Source: Hymenobacter jejuensis (GTDB lineage: Bacteria > Bacteroidota > Bacteroidia > Cytophagales > Hymenobacteraceae). Taken from it: a DNA stretch of 64,000 bases. Shown one piece after another: positions 44,122-52,527 of the stretch; the first letter of the stretch is position 1, and each line of letters opens with the position of its first letter. The translations under genes and the position numbers were made by a program. Location: positions 2,914,001 to 2,978,000 of the forward strand of contig NZ_CP040896.1 in NCBI RefSeq assembly GCF_006337165.1, read 5' to 3'. The notes under the pieces are model-generated. The model had not been told where the DNA came from. It searched no databases and was given only the letters and a program-made list of their open reading frames with translations.

Positions 44122-45354
44122 ATGTCATCGCAATCCGACGTTCTCTCGCCTAAGGCCAAAGCCAGCCAGCACCACGGCTCGACCAACGCCGCCGGCTTCA
44201 CCGATTATTTCGACCTCGACGGCCTGCTCACCGAAGAGCACAAGCTCATCCGCCAGAGCATCCGCGACTTTGTGAAACGCGAAATCTCGCCCAGCATCGA
44301 AAAATGGGCGCAGGATGCGCATTTTCCTTCCGAAATCGTGCGCAAGTTTGGCGACGTGGGCGCATTCGGCCCGACCATTCCGGTCGAATACGGCGGGGGT
44401 GGCCTCGACTACATCAGCTACGGCCTGATCATGCAGGAGATCGAGCGCGGCGACTCCGGCATGCGCTCTACGGCCTCGGTGCAGGGCTCGCTGGTGATGT
44501 TCCCGATTTACCAGTACGGCTCCGAAGAACAGCGCCGCAAGTACTTGCCCAAGCTGGCCTCCGGCGAGTGGCTCGGCTGCTTCGGCCTCACCGAACCCGA
44601 CCACGGCTCCAACCCCGCCGGCATGGTTACCAAGCTCGAAGACAAGGGCGATTATTACCTGCTCAACGGCGCTAAGCTCTGGATTTCGAACTCGCCCGAA
44701 TGCCAAATTGCGGTGGTTTGGGCCAAAAACGAACAAGGCCGCGTGAAAGGCGTGATCGTGGAGCGCGGCATGGAAGGCTTCACGACCCCCGAAATTCACA
44801 ACAAATGGAGCCTGCGCGCTTCCTGCACCGGCGAGCTGGTGTTCGACAACGTGCGCATTCCGAAGGAAAACGTGCTGCCCAACATCGAAGGCCTCAAAGG
44901 TCCGCTGAGCTGCCTCGACTCGGCCCGTTTTGGCATTGCGTGGGGCGCCATCGGGGCCGCCATCGACTGCTACGAATCGGCGCTGAAGTATTCGTTGCAG
45001 CGCGAGCAGTTTGGCAAACCCATTGCCTCGTTTCAGTTGCAGCAAAAGAAGCTCGCCGAAATGATCACCGAAATCACGAAGGCGCAGCTAATGGCTTGGC
45101 GCTTAGGGGTTTTGAAAAATGAAGGCAAAGCCACCTCGGCCCAGATTTCCATGGCCAAGCGCAACTCCGTGGACATGGCCTTGCAGGTAGCCCGCGAAGC
45201 CCGCCAGATTCACGGCGGCATGGGCATCACCGGCGAATATCCCATCATGCGCCACATGATGAACCTGGAGTCGGTAATCACTTACGAAGGCACCCACGAC
45301 GTACATCTGCTAATTACAGGTGCGGATATAACTGGTATTCAGGCATTTAAATAA
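44122..45354 (+). CDS. Acyl-CoA dehydrogenase, glutaryl-CoA dehydrogenase-like
   Basis: 410 residues from ATG 44122. FAD-binding motifs include CFGLTEPDHGSNPAGM, WISNSPECQIAVVWA, KWSLRASCTGELVFDNVRIP and QFGKPIASFQLQQKKLAEMITEI. The catalytic Glu is in YEGTHDVHLLITGADITGI, and the RQIHGGMGITGEYPIMRHMMN block fits the glutaryl-CoA dehydrogenase subgroup. The likely role is conversion of glutaryl-CoA to crotonyl-CoA in lysine/tryptophan breakdown. No partner electron-transfer genes are adjacent. Confidence 0.9.
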   Translation: MSSQSDVLSPKAKASQHHGSTNAAGFTDYFDLDGLLTEEHKLIRQSIRDFVKREISPSIEKWAQDAHFPSEIVRKFGDVGAFGPTIPVEYGGGGLDYISYGLIMQEIERGDSGMRSTASVQGSLVMFPIYQYGSEEQRRKYLPKLASGEWLGCFGLTEPDHGSNPAGMVTKLEDKGDYYLLNGAKLWISNSPECQIAVVWAKNEQGRVKGVIVERGMEGFTTPEIHNKWSLRASCTGELVFDNVRIPKENVLPNIEGLKGPLSCLDSARFGIAWGAIGAAIDCYESALKYSLQREQFGKPIASFQLQQKKLAEMITEITKAQLMAWRLGVLKNEGKATSAQISMAKRNSVDMALQVAREARQIHGGMGITGEYPIMRHMMNLESVITYEGTHDVHLLITGADITGIQAFK

Positions 45355-45376
45355 AATTTTCTTGCCAAAAAGATAC

Positions 45377-45411
45377 AAAAAAGGGCCGCTCCATTTAAGG
45401 GCGGCCCTTTT
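45377..45411. terminator. Intrinsic terminator
   Basis: AAAGGGCCGC pairs with GCGGCCCTTT, flanked by A- and T-runs, between the convergent dehydrogenase gene and the DUF4177-like gene. Confidence 0.85.
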
Positions 45412-45429
45412 GCATGGCACATACTATGC

Positions 45430-45798
45430 TTACTGCTTCTGCAGCAGGTAAATAGTTTGACTGAAAACAGTAGTGCCCGCCGTTGCTACGCCATTGGGAG
45501 CCGTGCTCACCAAGCGCCAGCCGTTGCGGGTGTACTCGTTGATGGTGGCAAGGGCCGCTTTGTGCACTACCGTCGTGTTGGCGGCTAGCTGCTTGGCGCT
45601 GCCCCGGCTGAAATCGATTTCTTTTTCCTGCTGCGTGCCATCGGGGTTGATGGTCACGATGGAAGCTTGTGCGTTGAGGCCAAACGACAAGTTGCTGATC
45701 ACCATCATGCTGTTGCCGGTTTCGGCTGGCTTCGGATAAAATGCCCAGGAGCAGATGGCTACGAGCAGTAAAGCGGGGAGATAGTAGAGCTTTTTCAT
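45430..45798 (-). CDS. Small exported protein, DUF4177-like end
   Basis: 122 residues from ATG 45798: signal peptide (MKKLYYLPALLLVAICSWAF), then a beta-rich part and the segment ATINEYTRNGWRLVST ... IYLLQKQ. The same segment pattern, LNELGTQGWVLVNT ... RYLLQK, occurs in the protein encoded at 46651-47097, so the two are paralogues. Small proteins of this kind resemble DUF4177; no function known. Confidence 0.65.
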   Translation of the reverse strand: MKKLYYLPALLLVAICSWAFYPKPAETGNSMMVISNLSFGLNAQASIVTINPDGTQQEKEIDFSRGSAKQLAANTTVVHKAALATINEYTRNGWRLVSTAPNGVATAGTTVFSQTIYLLQKQ

Positions 45799-45903
45799 GC
45801 AGCAAGAAAACCAGATTTTCTGCGACCGCAAAAAAAGTATAGCCTCTCTCGGCCCGACAAACAGTGCCGCCCTTGGCCCTCGAGAGATCAAATAAATTCT
45901 GGC

Positions 45904-46107
45904 CTACTGCTTGGCCTTCTGATAGCGGCCGAACGTTCGCACAACTGCAGTCAGGCCAAAGAAGATCATGAAATAGATGCCCACGTTGCTTTGGCTAAAG
46001 CCTTCCGTAGCAAACCCCAGCAACCCGACGCCAAGCAGCCAAACGGCAGCCATGAGGATAACGGTTTTCTTAGTCGGGTTACGGAAAGCAGAATCCAGAA
46101 AATTCAT
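45904..46107 (-). CDS. Small two-helix membrane protein of unknown function
   Basis: 67 residues from ATG 46107: MNFLDSAFRNPTKKT then two hydrophobic stretches (VILMAAVWLLGVGLLGF and IYFMIFFGLTAVV) and a basic tail (RTFGRYQKAKQ). The frame continues to 46185, but those residues look noncoding. Probably a real small inner-membrane protein; no family recognised. Confidence 0.55.
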   Translation of the reverse strand: MNFLDSAFRNPTKKTVILMAAVWLLGVGLLGFATEGFSQSNVGIYFMIFFGLTAVVRTFGRYQKAKQ

Positions 46108-46225
46108 CGGAATAAGGCAACGCGTGAAACAGGTATTGCAATCAAAAGAACCGGTTTTCGGGAAAACGTGCAACAGTCCCCGCAACTAAAAAGGGAAATC
46201 TGCGGCAGCGTTGTATTTTGGCCCC

Positions 46226-46570
46226 ATGAACACTGCCGACGCCTCCGCTCCCCTCGTGCTGCTCGAATGCCTTGTGGCCGGCACCACGCACCGCCCCAAC
46301 CTCAAACAGCACGAGCCCGGCTTGTACCTAGGGCAGCCTCTGCGACTCATCCGCGAGGCCGACAGCAAATACGACGACTGGGCCGTGCAAGTACATACCG
46401 AAGCCACCGACTCGGTGCCATCGGTGTGGCTTGGCTACCTGCCCGAAGGTCGCAACGAAACAGTCGCGCGGCTGTTGGAGGCTGGCAAAAACATCACGGC
46501 ACGCTTGGTGCACAAATCCTGGGAAGAGGATTGGCTGTACCTGGAAATTGAAGTTTTGTTAAACGATTGA
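46226..46570 (+). CDS. HIRAN domain protein
   Basis: 114 residues from ATG 46226. It starts LLECLVAGTTHRPNL and contains GLYLGQPLRLIREADSKYDDWAVQVHT, VWLGYLPEGRNETVARLLEAGK and ITARLV, the HIRAN pattern. HIRAN modules bind 3' ends of single-stranded DNA in HLTF-type helicases; stand-alone bacterial forms have no known role. Its stop codon lies inside a copy of the AT-rich core TTGATTAGCAA. Confidence 0.85.
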   Translation: MNTADASAPLVLLECLVAGTTHRPNLKQHEPGLYLGQPLRLIREADSKYDDWAVQVHTEATDSVPSVWLGYLPEGRNETVARLLEAGKNITARLVHKSWEEDWLYLEIEVLLND

Positions 46571-46585
46571 TTAGCAATAACTTAT
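46557..46585 (+). repeat. AT-rich palindromic element (core TTGATTAGCAA)
   Basis: Core at 46566-46576; the TGA of the HIRAN gene is at 46568-46570 within the core. Confidence 0.45.
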
Positions 46586-46592
46586 AAATACA

Positions 46593-46618
46593 ACGCCTGC
46601 CCGATTTTTCGGGCAGGC
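46593..46618. terminator. Hairpin terminator
   Basis: CGCCTGCCCGA pairs with TCGGGCAGGCG around TTTT, without a long T-run on the plus side. It lies between convergent genes. Confidence 0.65.
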
Positions 46619-46650
46619 GCTTGCAAAAAGGGGCGAAGTAGTAGCTATGG

Positions 46651-47097
46651 TTAGCGGGACGACGTGCCGGCCCGGCCGAGCGCTTCCTCGTTTTTCTGCA
46701 ACAGATAGCGCACCGTGGTTCCTTCCTGAAGGGTGTTCACCAATACCCAACCCTGCGTACCCAGTTCGTTGAGTTTTTTTACTTCTGCCTGGTACAGCAG
46801 GTTGCTGACGTAGCGGTTGCGGCGGAGGAGGTTTGTAGTGGAGTCGATGCGGCCACTCATGGAGGCATTAACTACCTTCTTCGAATAAGTACTGCCGCGA
46901 AGCGTAGGTAGTTCGACGGTCGTGAAAGTTCCGTCCTCAATTACCGTCAGGGTCGGCTTGGTTGCCAAACCACCAGCATCGAGATCTAGGTCGCGCACTA
47001 GCATCAGATAACGTGGCGTGGAAGTGGATTTTTGCGCATGGACGGGCGCCAAGGCCACGAGCGATAGCAAACAAATTGAGCAAAGTAGTTTTAGCAT
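46651..47097 (-). CDS. Small exported protein, paralogue of the 45430-45798 product
   Basis: A 148-residue exported protein (signal ending VHAQ). After a beta-rich part (YLMLVRDLDLDAGG, LTVIEDGTFTTVELPTLRG) it has ELGTQGWVLVNTLQEGTTVRYLLQKN, parallel to the end of the product of 45430-45798. The two are separated by a membrane-protein gene and a HIRAN gene. Function unknown. Confidence 0.65.
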   Translation of the reverse strand: MLKLLCSICLLSLVALAPVHAQKSTSTPRYLMLVRDLDLDAGGLATKPTLTVIEDGTFTTVELPTLRGSTYSKKVVNASMSGRIDSTTNLLRRNRYVSNLLYQAEVKKLNELGTQGWVLVNTLQEGTTVRYLLQKNEEALGRAGTSSR

Positions 47098-47204
47098 AGC
47101 TGTAAGGATTTAGGGAACGGAATATGTGGTGGAAAGGCAGTTGCGGCCTGTAAAACGTATACAGTTGAGCTAAATATAAGTGTATATCTAAGAATATTGT
47201 TATT

Positions 47205-47666
47205 CTAACGTAGGTCTTCGAATGCGTATTGCGCATTGCTCCAAAACTCGTCCAGCGCGATCAGGCGCGGCTTAAAAAAGGAGATTAGTTGCGGCCAATC
47301 GTCGCGGTTGAAGAGGTTGACGGGCTGCAACTCCCGGAAGATACGGGCGAGTGGCTGGCCGTTGGCGTCCAGCGCGTCGGGTACCCACTGCCAGGGCTCG
47401 CCCACCGATTCGTGCAAAACATTTTTCAGCGCCTGAAACTGCTCAAAAAACAAGGCCCGTATGTCGGCATCGGGGTGCGTCAGCTCGATGGCGATGGCGG
47501 CGCGCCGACCGTCGGCGTGCATCCGAAACTGCACGTGTTTGAGGCCCGTTTTGTAGTTGATCCAGTTGGTGCGCACACCTTCCGCCGAGGGCACGGGCAG
47601 CATATACTGGCCGAACGTAGTCCAGAAAGCCTGTCGGAGCTGAGCAACTTCGGTTTTGCTATACAT
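47205..47666 (-). CDS. DUF4268 domain-containing protein
   Basis: A 153-residue soluble protein: RQAFWTTFGQYMLPVPSAEGVRTNWINYKTGLKHVQFRM, then AAIAIELTHPD, LFFEQFQALKNVL and WPQLISFFKPRLIALDEFWSNA. This matches the DUF4268 pattern, found both alone and fused to restriction-type endonuclease domains, with unknown function. It probably forms an operon with the 329-residue gene upstream (25-base gap). Confidence 0.85.
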   Translation of the reverse strand: MYSKTEVAQLRQAFWTTFGQYMLPVPSAEGVRTNWINYKTGLKHVQFRMHADGRRAAIAIELTHPDADIRALFFEQFQALKNVLHESVGEPWQWVPDALDANGQPLARIFRELQPVNLFNRDDWPQLISFFKPRLIALDEFWSNAQYAFEDLR

Positions 47667-47667
47667 T

Positions 47668-47696
47668 TATAAAATATTGATTATAAATTAGTTATA
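47668..47696 (+). repeat. AT-rich palindromic element (core TTGATTATAAA)
   Basis: Core at 47677-47687; exact match; overlaps the stop codon region of the 329-residue gene and ends close to the DUF4268 start. Confidence 0.5.
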
Positions 47697-48681
47697 AAAG
47701 ATCGGTGAGCGCTGCGACCTCTTGTCGGGCCTGCTGCACCTGCGGTTGGTGGCCAAACTCCCGCTGCACCCAATTGGTAAAACCGGCTACCAATGCCCCC
47801 ACCGCCTGTCGGCTGGTGCCGAGCGGCTCGGCGGAGGTTGTCGGGGACTTTGCATCGGTCGGAAAAGCGTTTTCCAGCCCCAGAATGCTCAGGATATCCG
47901 ACACAAAAACTAGCCCGCACACTTGCATGGCTTGGTAGAGCAGCGTCAGTTCGGGAAGTGAAAGACCCAGTCGTTCGTTAGGCTGCACGGCCCCGAAACG
48001 AGCCAGCAGCGCCGCCACGGCGTCGGGCCGAAAGCTGGACAGCCGAGCTACCGCTTGCACAAACGGATGATCGGTTTCGGATTGCGGCAGCGTTTCGGCC
48101 AGCAGCAAGGCCAGCCGCAGCATTTGCAAGCGCGCCTCGTCGAAACCCAGCGTCACGACGGACGGCAACTGCGGGTGCAGGGTTGCTTCAAATTGCGTAA
48201 ACACGGCTTGTAATTGCTGCTGTCGGCGGCGCAAAGGCGCCAGCGCTGCTGCTCCGCTCGGCCCGGCAAGGTGTTGTTCCAGAGCATGTTGCAATTGCTC
48301 GCTCAGGTGCAGGCAGTACGAGAGCAACGTCTGTAGCTGCGTGCCATCGATTTGCATCTGGTGCTGCACAAAGGCCAGCACCGGCCCTTCCAAGGGACTG
48401 CGCAAACTTAGCTGGCCGACCAGCACAAAATCGTAGAGGCGCAACGGCCGTTGTAGCAACAGCTGTTGCAGAACCGGAGTCGAGTCGATGGCATTTAGGT
48501 CGGCTACTACGCTGCTATTCAGGCCGGTAAGCGCTGTTACATGCTCCGGTACGGGGCCGTGCGATTGGCTGAACAGGTGCGTGCACGCCATGCCCAGCAG
48601 CGACAAACAAGGCGACAGCCGCTGATAAGCATCGGGCGGAAGATTGTGAAGGGAAACCAGCGGTTGCTCAGACGAAAACAT
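47692..48681 (-). CDS. Hypothetical protein, helical, unknown function
   Basis: A 329-residue, mostly helical, Gln/Leu-rich cytosolic protein without signal peptide. Recognizable stretches are CLSLLGMACTHLFSQSHGPVPE, RPLRLYDFVLVGQLSLRSPLEGPVL and LGLSLPELTLLYQAMQVCGLVFVSDIL. I do not recognise a domain. It is upstream of and close to the DUF4268 gene on the same strand, so a shared role is possible but not shown. Confidence 0.5.
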   Translation of the reverse strand: MFSSEQPLVSLHNLPPDAYQRLSPCLSLLGMACTHLFSQSHGPVPEHVTALTGLNSSVVADLNAIDSTPVLQQLLLQRPLRLYDFVLVGQLSLRSPLEGPVLAFVQHQMQIDGTQLQTLLSYCLHLSEQLQHALEQHLAGPSGAAALAPLRRRQQQLQAVFTQFEATLHPQLPSVVTLGFDEARLQMLRLALLLAETLPQSETDHPFVQAVARLSSFRPDAVAALLARFGAVQPNERLGLSLPELTLLYQAMQVCGLVFVSDILSILGLENAFPTDAKSPTTSAEPLGTSRQAVGALVAGFTNWVQREFGHQPQVQQARQEVAALTDLL

Positions 48682-48939
48682 GCAGAAAAATCAGAAAAAC
48701 GAACGCAAAGAACGGAGCTTGCGCGCATTCGCGTTCCCAAGCGCTTCTTTTAAGGTTGAAAGGTGGAGCTTGAGCCTAAGTAAAACGTCCAAAATACCAT
48801 AGGCAACCAGGTTTTACACTGGTTTTTGCTAATGCAAATAGCAAAACATCGATATGAACAGATTTTTTGCTAAAAACGGAGCTATTTCCTTGCTCTAGGT
48901 GTTACCTTCCCGCTACCAACTTCTCAATTTCGCCGTCTT

Positions 48940-49989
48940 ATGCGTGAAACATACCTGACCGGTGACAGCAGCCACATGGACGCCACCGACAAAGAAATAG
49001 ACAAGGCCCTTCGCCCGCTTAGCTTCGAAGATTTCACGGGGCAGGAGAAAATTCTGGATAACCTGCGCGTATTTGTGGCCGCCGCCAAGCAGCGCGGCGA
49101 TGCCCTCGACCACGTGCTGTTGCACGGGCCTCCCGGCTTGGGCAAAACGACGCTCTCGCACATCATTGCCAACGAGCTAGGTGCCGGCATCAAAATGACG
49201 TCGGGGCCGGTGCTCGATAAGCCTTCCGATCTGGCGGGTTTGCTCACCAACCTCGAGCCGCACGACGTGTTGTTCATCGACGAGATTCATCGCCTCAACC
49301 CCGTGGTGGAAGAATACCTGTACTCGGCGATGGAAGATTACCGCATCGACATCATGCTCGATTCGGGTCCGAATGCGCGCTCGGTGCAGATTTCGCTCTC
49401 GCCGTTTACGCTCATCGGCGCCACCACGCGGTCGGGTTTGCTAACGGCTCCGTTGCGGGCGCGCTTCGGCATCAATGCCCGTCTGGAATACTACGACTCG
49501 AAACTGCTCACCACCATTGTAAAGCGCTCGGCCGAAATTTTGGGCACGCCGATTTACGACGACGCGGCCTTTGAGATTGCCCGTCGTTCGCGGGGTACGC
49601 CGCGTATCGCCAACAACCTGCTGCGCCGCACCCGCGACTTTGCCCAGATCAAAGGGACCGGCACCATCACCGTCGATATTGCGCAGTTTGCCCTGAACGC
49701 TCTTGACGTCGACCACCACGGCCTCGACGACATGGACAAGCGCATCCTGACCACCATTATCGATAAGTTTAAGGGTGGCCCCGTGGGCATCAGCACCATT
49801 GCCACGGCGTGTGGCGAAGAAGCCGAAACCATCGAGGAAGTGTACGAGCCGTTCCTGATTCAGGAAGGCTACATCATGCGCACGTCGCGCGGCCGCGAGG
49901 CTACCGAGGCAGCGTACCGGCACCTGGGCAAGCTGATGCCCCAACATTTGCGCGGCAACACTACTGACTTATTTGATTCGCAGGTATAA
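48940..49989 (+). CDS. ruvB: Holliday junction branch migration helicase RuvB
   Basis: A 349-residue RuvB. It starts [32 protein letters not shown], has Walker A GPPGLGKT at 63-70, Walker [11 protein letters not shown], sensor 1 [20 protein letters not shown], sensor 2 [20 protein letters not shown] and the C-terminal winged helix LMPQHLRG. The RuvAB complex drives branch migration. Neither ruvA nor ruvC is nearby. The upstream region carries TTTTGCTA repeats that could be an operator. Confidence 0.97.
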   Translation: MRETYLTGDSSHMDATDKEIDKALRPLSFEDFTGQEKILDNLRVFVAAAKQRGDALDHVLLHGPPGLGKTTLSHIIANELGAGIKMTSGPVLDKPSDLAGLLTNLEPHDVLFIDEIHRLNPVVEEYLYSAMEDYRIDIMLDSGPNARSVQISLSPFTLIGATTRSGLLTAPLRARFGINARLEYYDSKLLTTIVKRSAEILGTPIYDDAAFEIARRSRGTPRIANNLLRRTRDFAQIKGTGTITVDIAQFALNALDVDHHGLDDMDKRILTTIIDKFKGGPVGISTIATACGEEAETIEEVYEPFLIQEGYIMRTSRGREATEAAYRHLGKLMPQHLRGNTTDLFDSQV

Positions 49990-50013
49990 ATAACTGATTA
50001 TTAAGTATTTGTG
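49985..50013 (+). repeat. AT-rich palindromic element (core CTGATTATTAA)
   Basis: Core at 49994-50004, starting five bases after the ruvB stop codon and ahead of its terminator. Confidence 0.5.
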
Positions 50014-50021
50014 TATAATGG

Positions 50022-50053
50022 AACGCGCCGGCAACCCCGGCGCGTTTCTTTTT
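50022..50053 (+). terminator. ruvB terminator
   Basis: AACGCGCCGG pairs with CCGGCGCGTT around CAACC, followed by TCTTTTTG. It sits 33 bases after the ruvB stop codon. Confidence 0.88.
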
Positions 50054-50118
50054 GCTCCTGCGCCTCTAATGCTTCGGCCTGGCTTTCTGCCGATCTTTAC
50101 GCACTCATTCTGGTCGTC

Positions 50119-51096
50119 ATGCTCCCAACTGCTGCTTATACTGCCTTCATCAAGCGCCGCGCGGCGGAGCTGGGCTTTATGTATTGCGGCGTGTCGAAGG
50201 CAGAGTTTCTGGAAGAAGAAGCCCCACGGCTCGAAACCTGGCTTAGCCGCCAGATGAATGGCAAAATGGCCTACATGGCCAACCACTTCGACAAGCGCCT
50301 CGATCCGCGCCTGCTCGTGGATGGCGCCAAGTCGGTGGTCTCACTGTTGCTCAACTACTATCCGCCCCAAGATGAGCAACAGCCCGACGATACGCTTAAA
50401 ATCAGTAAGTATGCGTATGGTCGTGATTATCACTTTGTTATAAAGGACAAGCTCAAAACCTTGCTAGCCGATATTCAGGCCGAAATCGGAGAAGTCGGTG
50501 GGCGCGTGTTCGTCGATTCGGCGCCAGTCATGGACAAGGTGTGGGCGAAGAAAAGCGGCTTGGGGTGGGTCGGTAAAAACAGCAACCTCATTACGCCCGG
50601 CGTAGGCAGCTTTTATTTCATCGCCGAGCTGATTTTGGATTTGGAACTGGAATACGACGGTCCCATCAAAGACTACTGCGGCACCTGCACCAAGTGTATG
50701 GACGCCTGCCCAACGGATGCTATTTCAGAAGCCTATGTAGTAGACGGCAGCCGTTGTATCAGCTACTTCACCATTGAGTTGAAAGACCAGATCCCGACCG
50801 AAGTGAATGGGAAGTTCGGCAACTGGGTCTTCGGCTGCGACATCTGCCAGGATGTGTGCCCCTGGAATCGATTTGCCAAGCCGCACGCCGAGCCACAATT
50901 CAACGCGCATCCGCAACTCAAGGAAATGCGTGCCAGCGATTGGCAGGAAATTACGCACGAGCTGTTTTCGGAGCTGTTCCGCCAATCGGCCATGAAGCGG
51001 ACGGGGTATGCCGGTTTGGTACGTAACATTCAGTTCGTAACCGACGGGCCGGAGCCTGTCGGGCCGGGCGAAACCAACAGCGCCGAACTGCTCTGA
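50119..51096 (+). CDS. queG: Epoxyqueuosine reductase QueG
   Basis: About 325 residues from ATG 50119. Motifs: [50 protein letters not shown], then two cysteine clusters, [12 protein letters not shown] and [11 protein letters not shown], for two [4Fe-4S] clusters, and a cobalamin-binding region between. It reduces epoxyqueuosine to queuosine in tRNA. The frame extends to 50011, but that region includes the ruvB terminator. Its last codons form a perfect hairpin. Confidence 0.95.
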   Translation: MLPTAAYTAFIKRRAAELGFMYCGVSKAEFLEEEAPRLETWLSRQMNGKMAYMANHFDKRLDPRLLVDGAKSVVSLLLNYYPPQDEQQPDDTLKISKYAYGRDYHFVIKDKLKTLLADIQAEIGEVGGRVFVDSAPVMDKVWAKKSGLGWVGKNSNLITPGVGSFYFIAELILDLELEYDGPIKDYCGTCTKCMDACPTDAISEAYVVDGSRCISYFTIELKDQIPTEVNGKFGNWVFGCDICQDVCPWNRFAKPHAEPQFNAHPQLKEMRASDWQEITHELFSELFRQSAMKRTGYAGLVRNIQFVTDGPEPVGPGETNSAELL

Positions 51097-51116
51097 GCAG
51101 TTCGGCGCTGTTGGTT
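51072..51116. terminator. Hairpin embedded in the queG 3' end
   Basis: A 21-bp perfect stem (51072-51092 with 51096-51116) around CTG. The TGA stop codon of queG (51094-51096) is in the loop and first stem base. There is no T-run on either strand, so it may act as an end-stabilizing hairpin or a shared terminator. Confidence 0.7.
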
Positions 51117-51137
51117 AAGAGGCCTTGTTGTCTAGGA

Positions 51138-51332
51138 TTAGGCCGTGGTAGATTGCGTAAACACGCGATTTAAAATACGGCGATACAGCCGGGCAAATTG
51201 TTGATAACACCATTCCTTCAACTCGACTAACTCGGTAGGGGCCAGCATGCGCAAGGCTTTGCGCAGTTCCTTTTCGAATAAGATTTTGTCGAAGCTGACC
51301 TTGAGCAGGATGGTTTTTGCGTATTCCAGCAT
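51138..51332 (-). CDS. Small conserved helical protein
   Basis: 64 residues from ATG 51332: MLEYAKTILLKVSFDKILFEKELRKALRMLAPTELVELKEWCYQQFARL... It has alternating hydrophobic and charged residues and reads as one or two amphipathic helices. I recall very similar short proteins as conserved in Hymenobacter-type genomes, without function. The frame extends to 51479, but the extra residues are not typical. The gap to the ferritin-like operon is about 250 bases. Confidence 0.6.
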   Translation of the reverse strand: MLEYAKTILLKVSFDKILFEKELRKALRMLAPTELVELKEWCYQQFARLYRRILNRVFTQSTTA

Positions 51333-51527
51333 CGTAATAAGAATGTTTTCTAGCGGGGTGTAAGGTTGAGTGTGGTTGGTTGCAGTACGTATACGGCTGC
51401 CCTGTAAAAAGGCTTCCGACCAAGGAGCGGCATAAAACTGATCTACTGAAATATACAATAAATACTCATGCCAGTGCAACTATTCGAAGAATAATTGCTT
51501 CAGCAAACGTTTGCTGTGTATAACAAC

Positions 51528-51553
51528 AAAGGAACGGTTTTGGCCGTCCCTTT
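51528..51553 (-). terminator. Terminator of ferritin-like pair 1
   Basis: AAAGGAACGG pairs with CCGTCCCTTT with one mismatch. On the minus strand it lies about 30 bases after the stop at 51580. Confidence 0.65.
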
Positions 51554-51579
51554 ACTGTATAAATTATGTTAATTCGGTG

Positions 51580-52509
51580 TTAAAAAATGAAAGCCGACGC
51601 CACCGCCGTAGCAGAGGCGGCCGTCAGGGGCTCATCGAAGGCTTCGGCTACTTTTACTAAGATTGCCGTACCAACTTTGTCAATGTCAATAGGCAGGCTG
51701 CTGCCCGAATTATCGAAGGGCACCAAGATGTTGCGGGTCGAGCCATCGGAGCTGGCCAAGGTTACAAGCTGCTTAGTAGACTCTTCGCCAGCATACGCCG
51801 CGTCCGTTTTGCCCGGCACCGTAATGACCTCGTCGTTGCTGCTGATCCAGCTTTTGACGTTGGCCCCGCGTCCGCGCCGCAACGTGCGAATGTGGGAGGC
51901 ATGCCGTGCTTCCATGCTGTGAATGCGCACCGCAGCTTCGACGATGGCGTTGTCGTAAGCAAGGTTGGCCACTTGGCCTTTGTAGGCCCGCACGCCGGTA
52001 TCTTCCAGCGTCTGGGCTACTTTCAGAAACGTATCGAAGTTGGTAAACACGTCGCCAAACGGTGCCGACTGGCTGCCGTTTTTGCTGCCCGTAAAATCGA
52101 AGTTGGGCTTAGCAGGCAAGTCGCCACCGGAAGACTGAATTACAAGCTTCAGTGTATCAACGTGTTGCTGCTCGTGGCGGTAAATCGTTTCGATGCCTGC
52201 TCGCGCATCTGCCGGAATGAGTCCTGCTGCTACGGGCGAGTTGCTGGGCAATACACCCAGAGCCCGACCGTAAAATTCACTCTCTAGGTATTCCAGGGTC
52301 AGCGCCAAACGCAGGGCATCGTAAATCGTGTCTTTGGGCCCGCCATAGGCTTGTTGCAACAGGGTGCCAAAAGCCATCGGGAGGGCTGCCACCGCCGTTT
52401 TACCGCTGAGCTTGCCTAAACGGTTGAGTACGTCGCGGCGCGGACTGAGGCGTTCGGTTATTTCCGGGTCAACTTCGGCCAGATCGGCCAGTAGCTTCAG
52501 AATGTTCAT
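51580..52509 (-). CDS. Ferritin-like (desiccation-related type) protein B1
   Basis: 309 residues. The N-terminus MNILKLLADLAEVDPEITERLSPRRD leads to a hydrophobic stretch (AVAALPMAFGTLL) and then the PF13668-type ferritin-like four-helix core with ligand-like residues: LEYLESEFYG, RHEQQHVDTL, AQTLEDTGVRAYKG and HSMEARHASHI. The C-terminal third is a long Ser/Asn-rich extension. Related plant proteins (PCC13-62) are induced by desiccation. It is the second gene of pair 1. Its RR-signal is the most degraded of the three B proteins. Metal binding is inferred. Confidence 0.82.
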   Translation of the reverse strand: MNILKLLADLAEVDPEITERLSPRRDVLNRLGKLSGKTAVAALPMAFGTLLQQAYGGPKDTIYDALRLALTLEYLESEFYGRALGVLPSNSPVAAGLIPADARAGIETIYRHEQQHVDTLKLVIQSSGGDLPAKPNFDFTGSKNGSQSAPFGDVFTNFDTFLKVAQTLEDTGVRAYKGQVANLAYDNAIVEAAVRIHSMEARHASHIRTLRRGRGANVKSWISSNDEVITVPGKTDAAYAGEESTKQLVTLASSDGSTRNILVPFDNSGSSLPIDIDKVGTAILVKVAEAFDEPLTAASATAVASAFIF

Positions 52510-52527
52510 AGGAGAAGAAAACCGCCC

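Noticed and set aside
51333..51479. N-terminal extension of the 64-residue protein
   Set aside because: The extra 49 residues are unlike the regular helical pattern that follows; ATG 51332 gives a compact protein.
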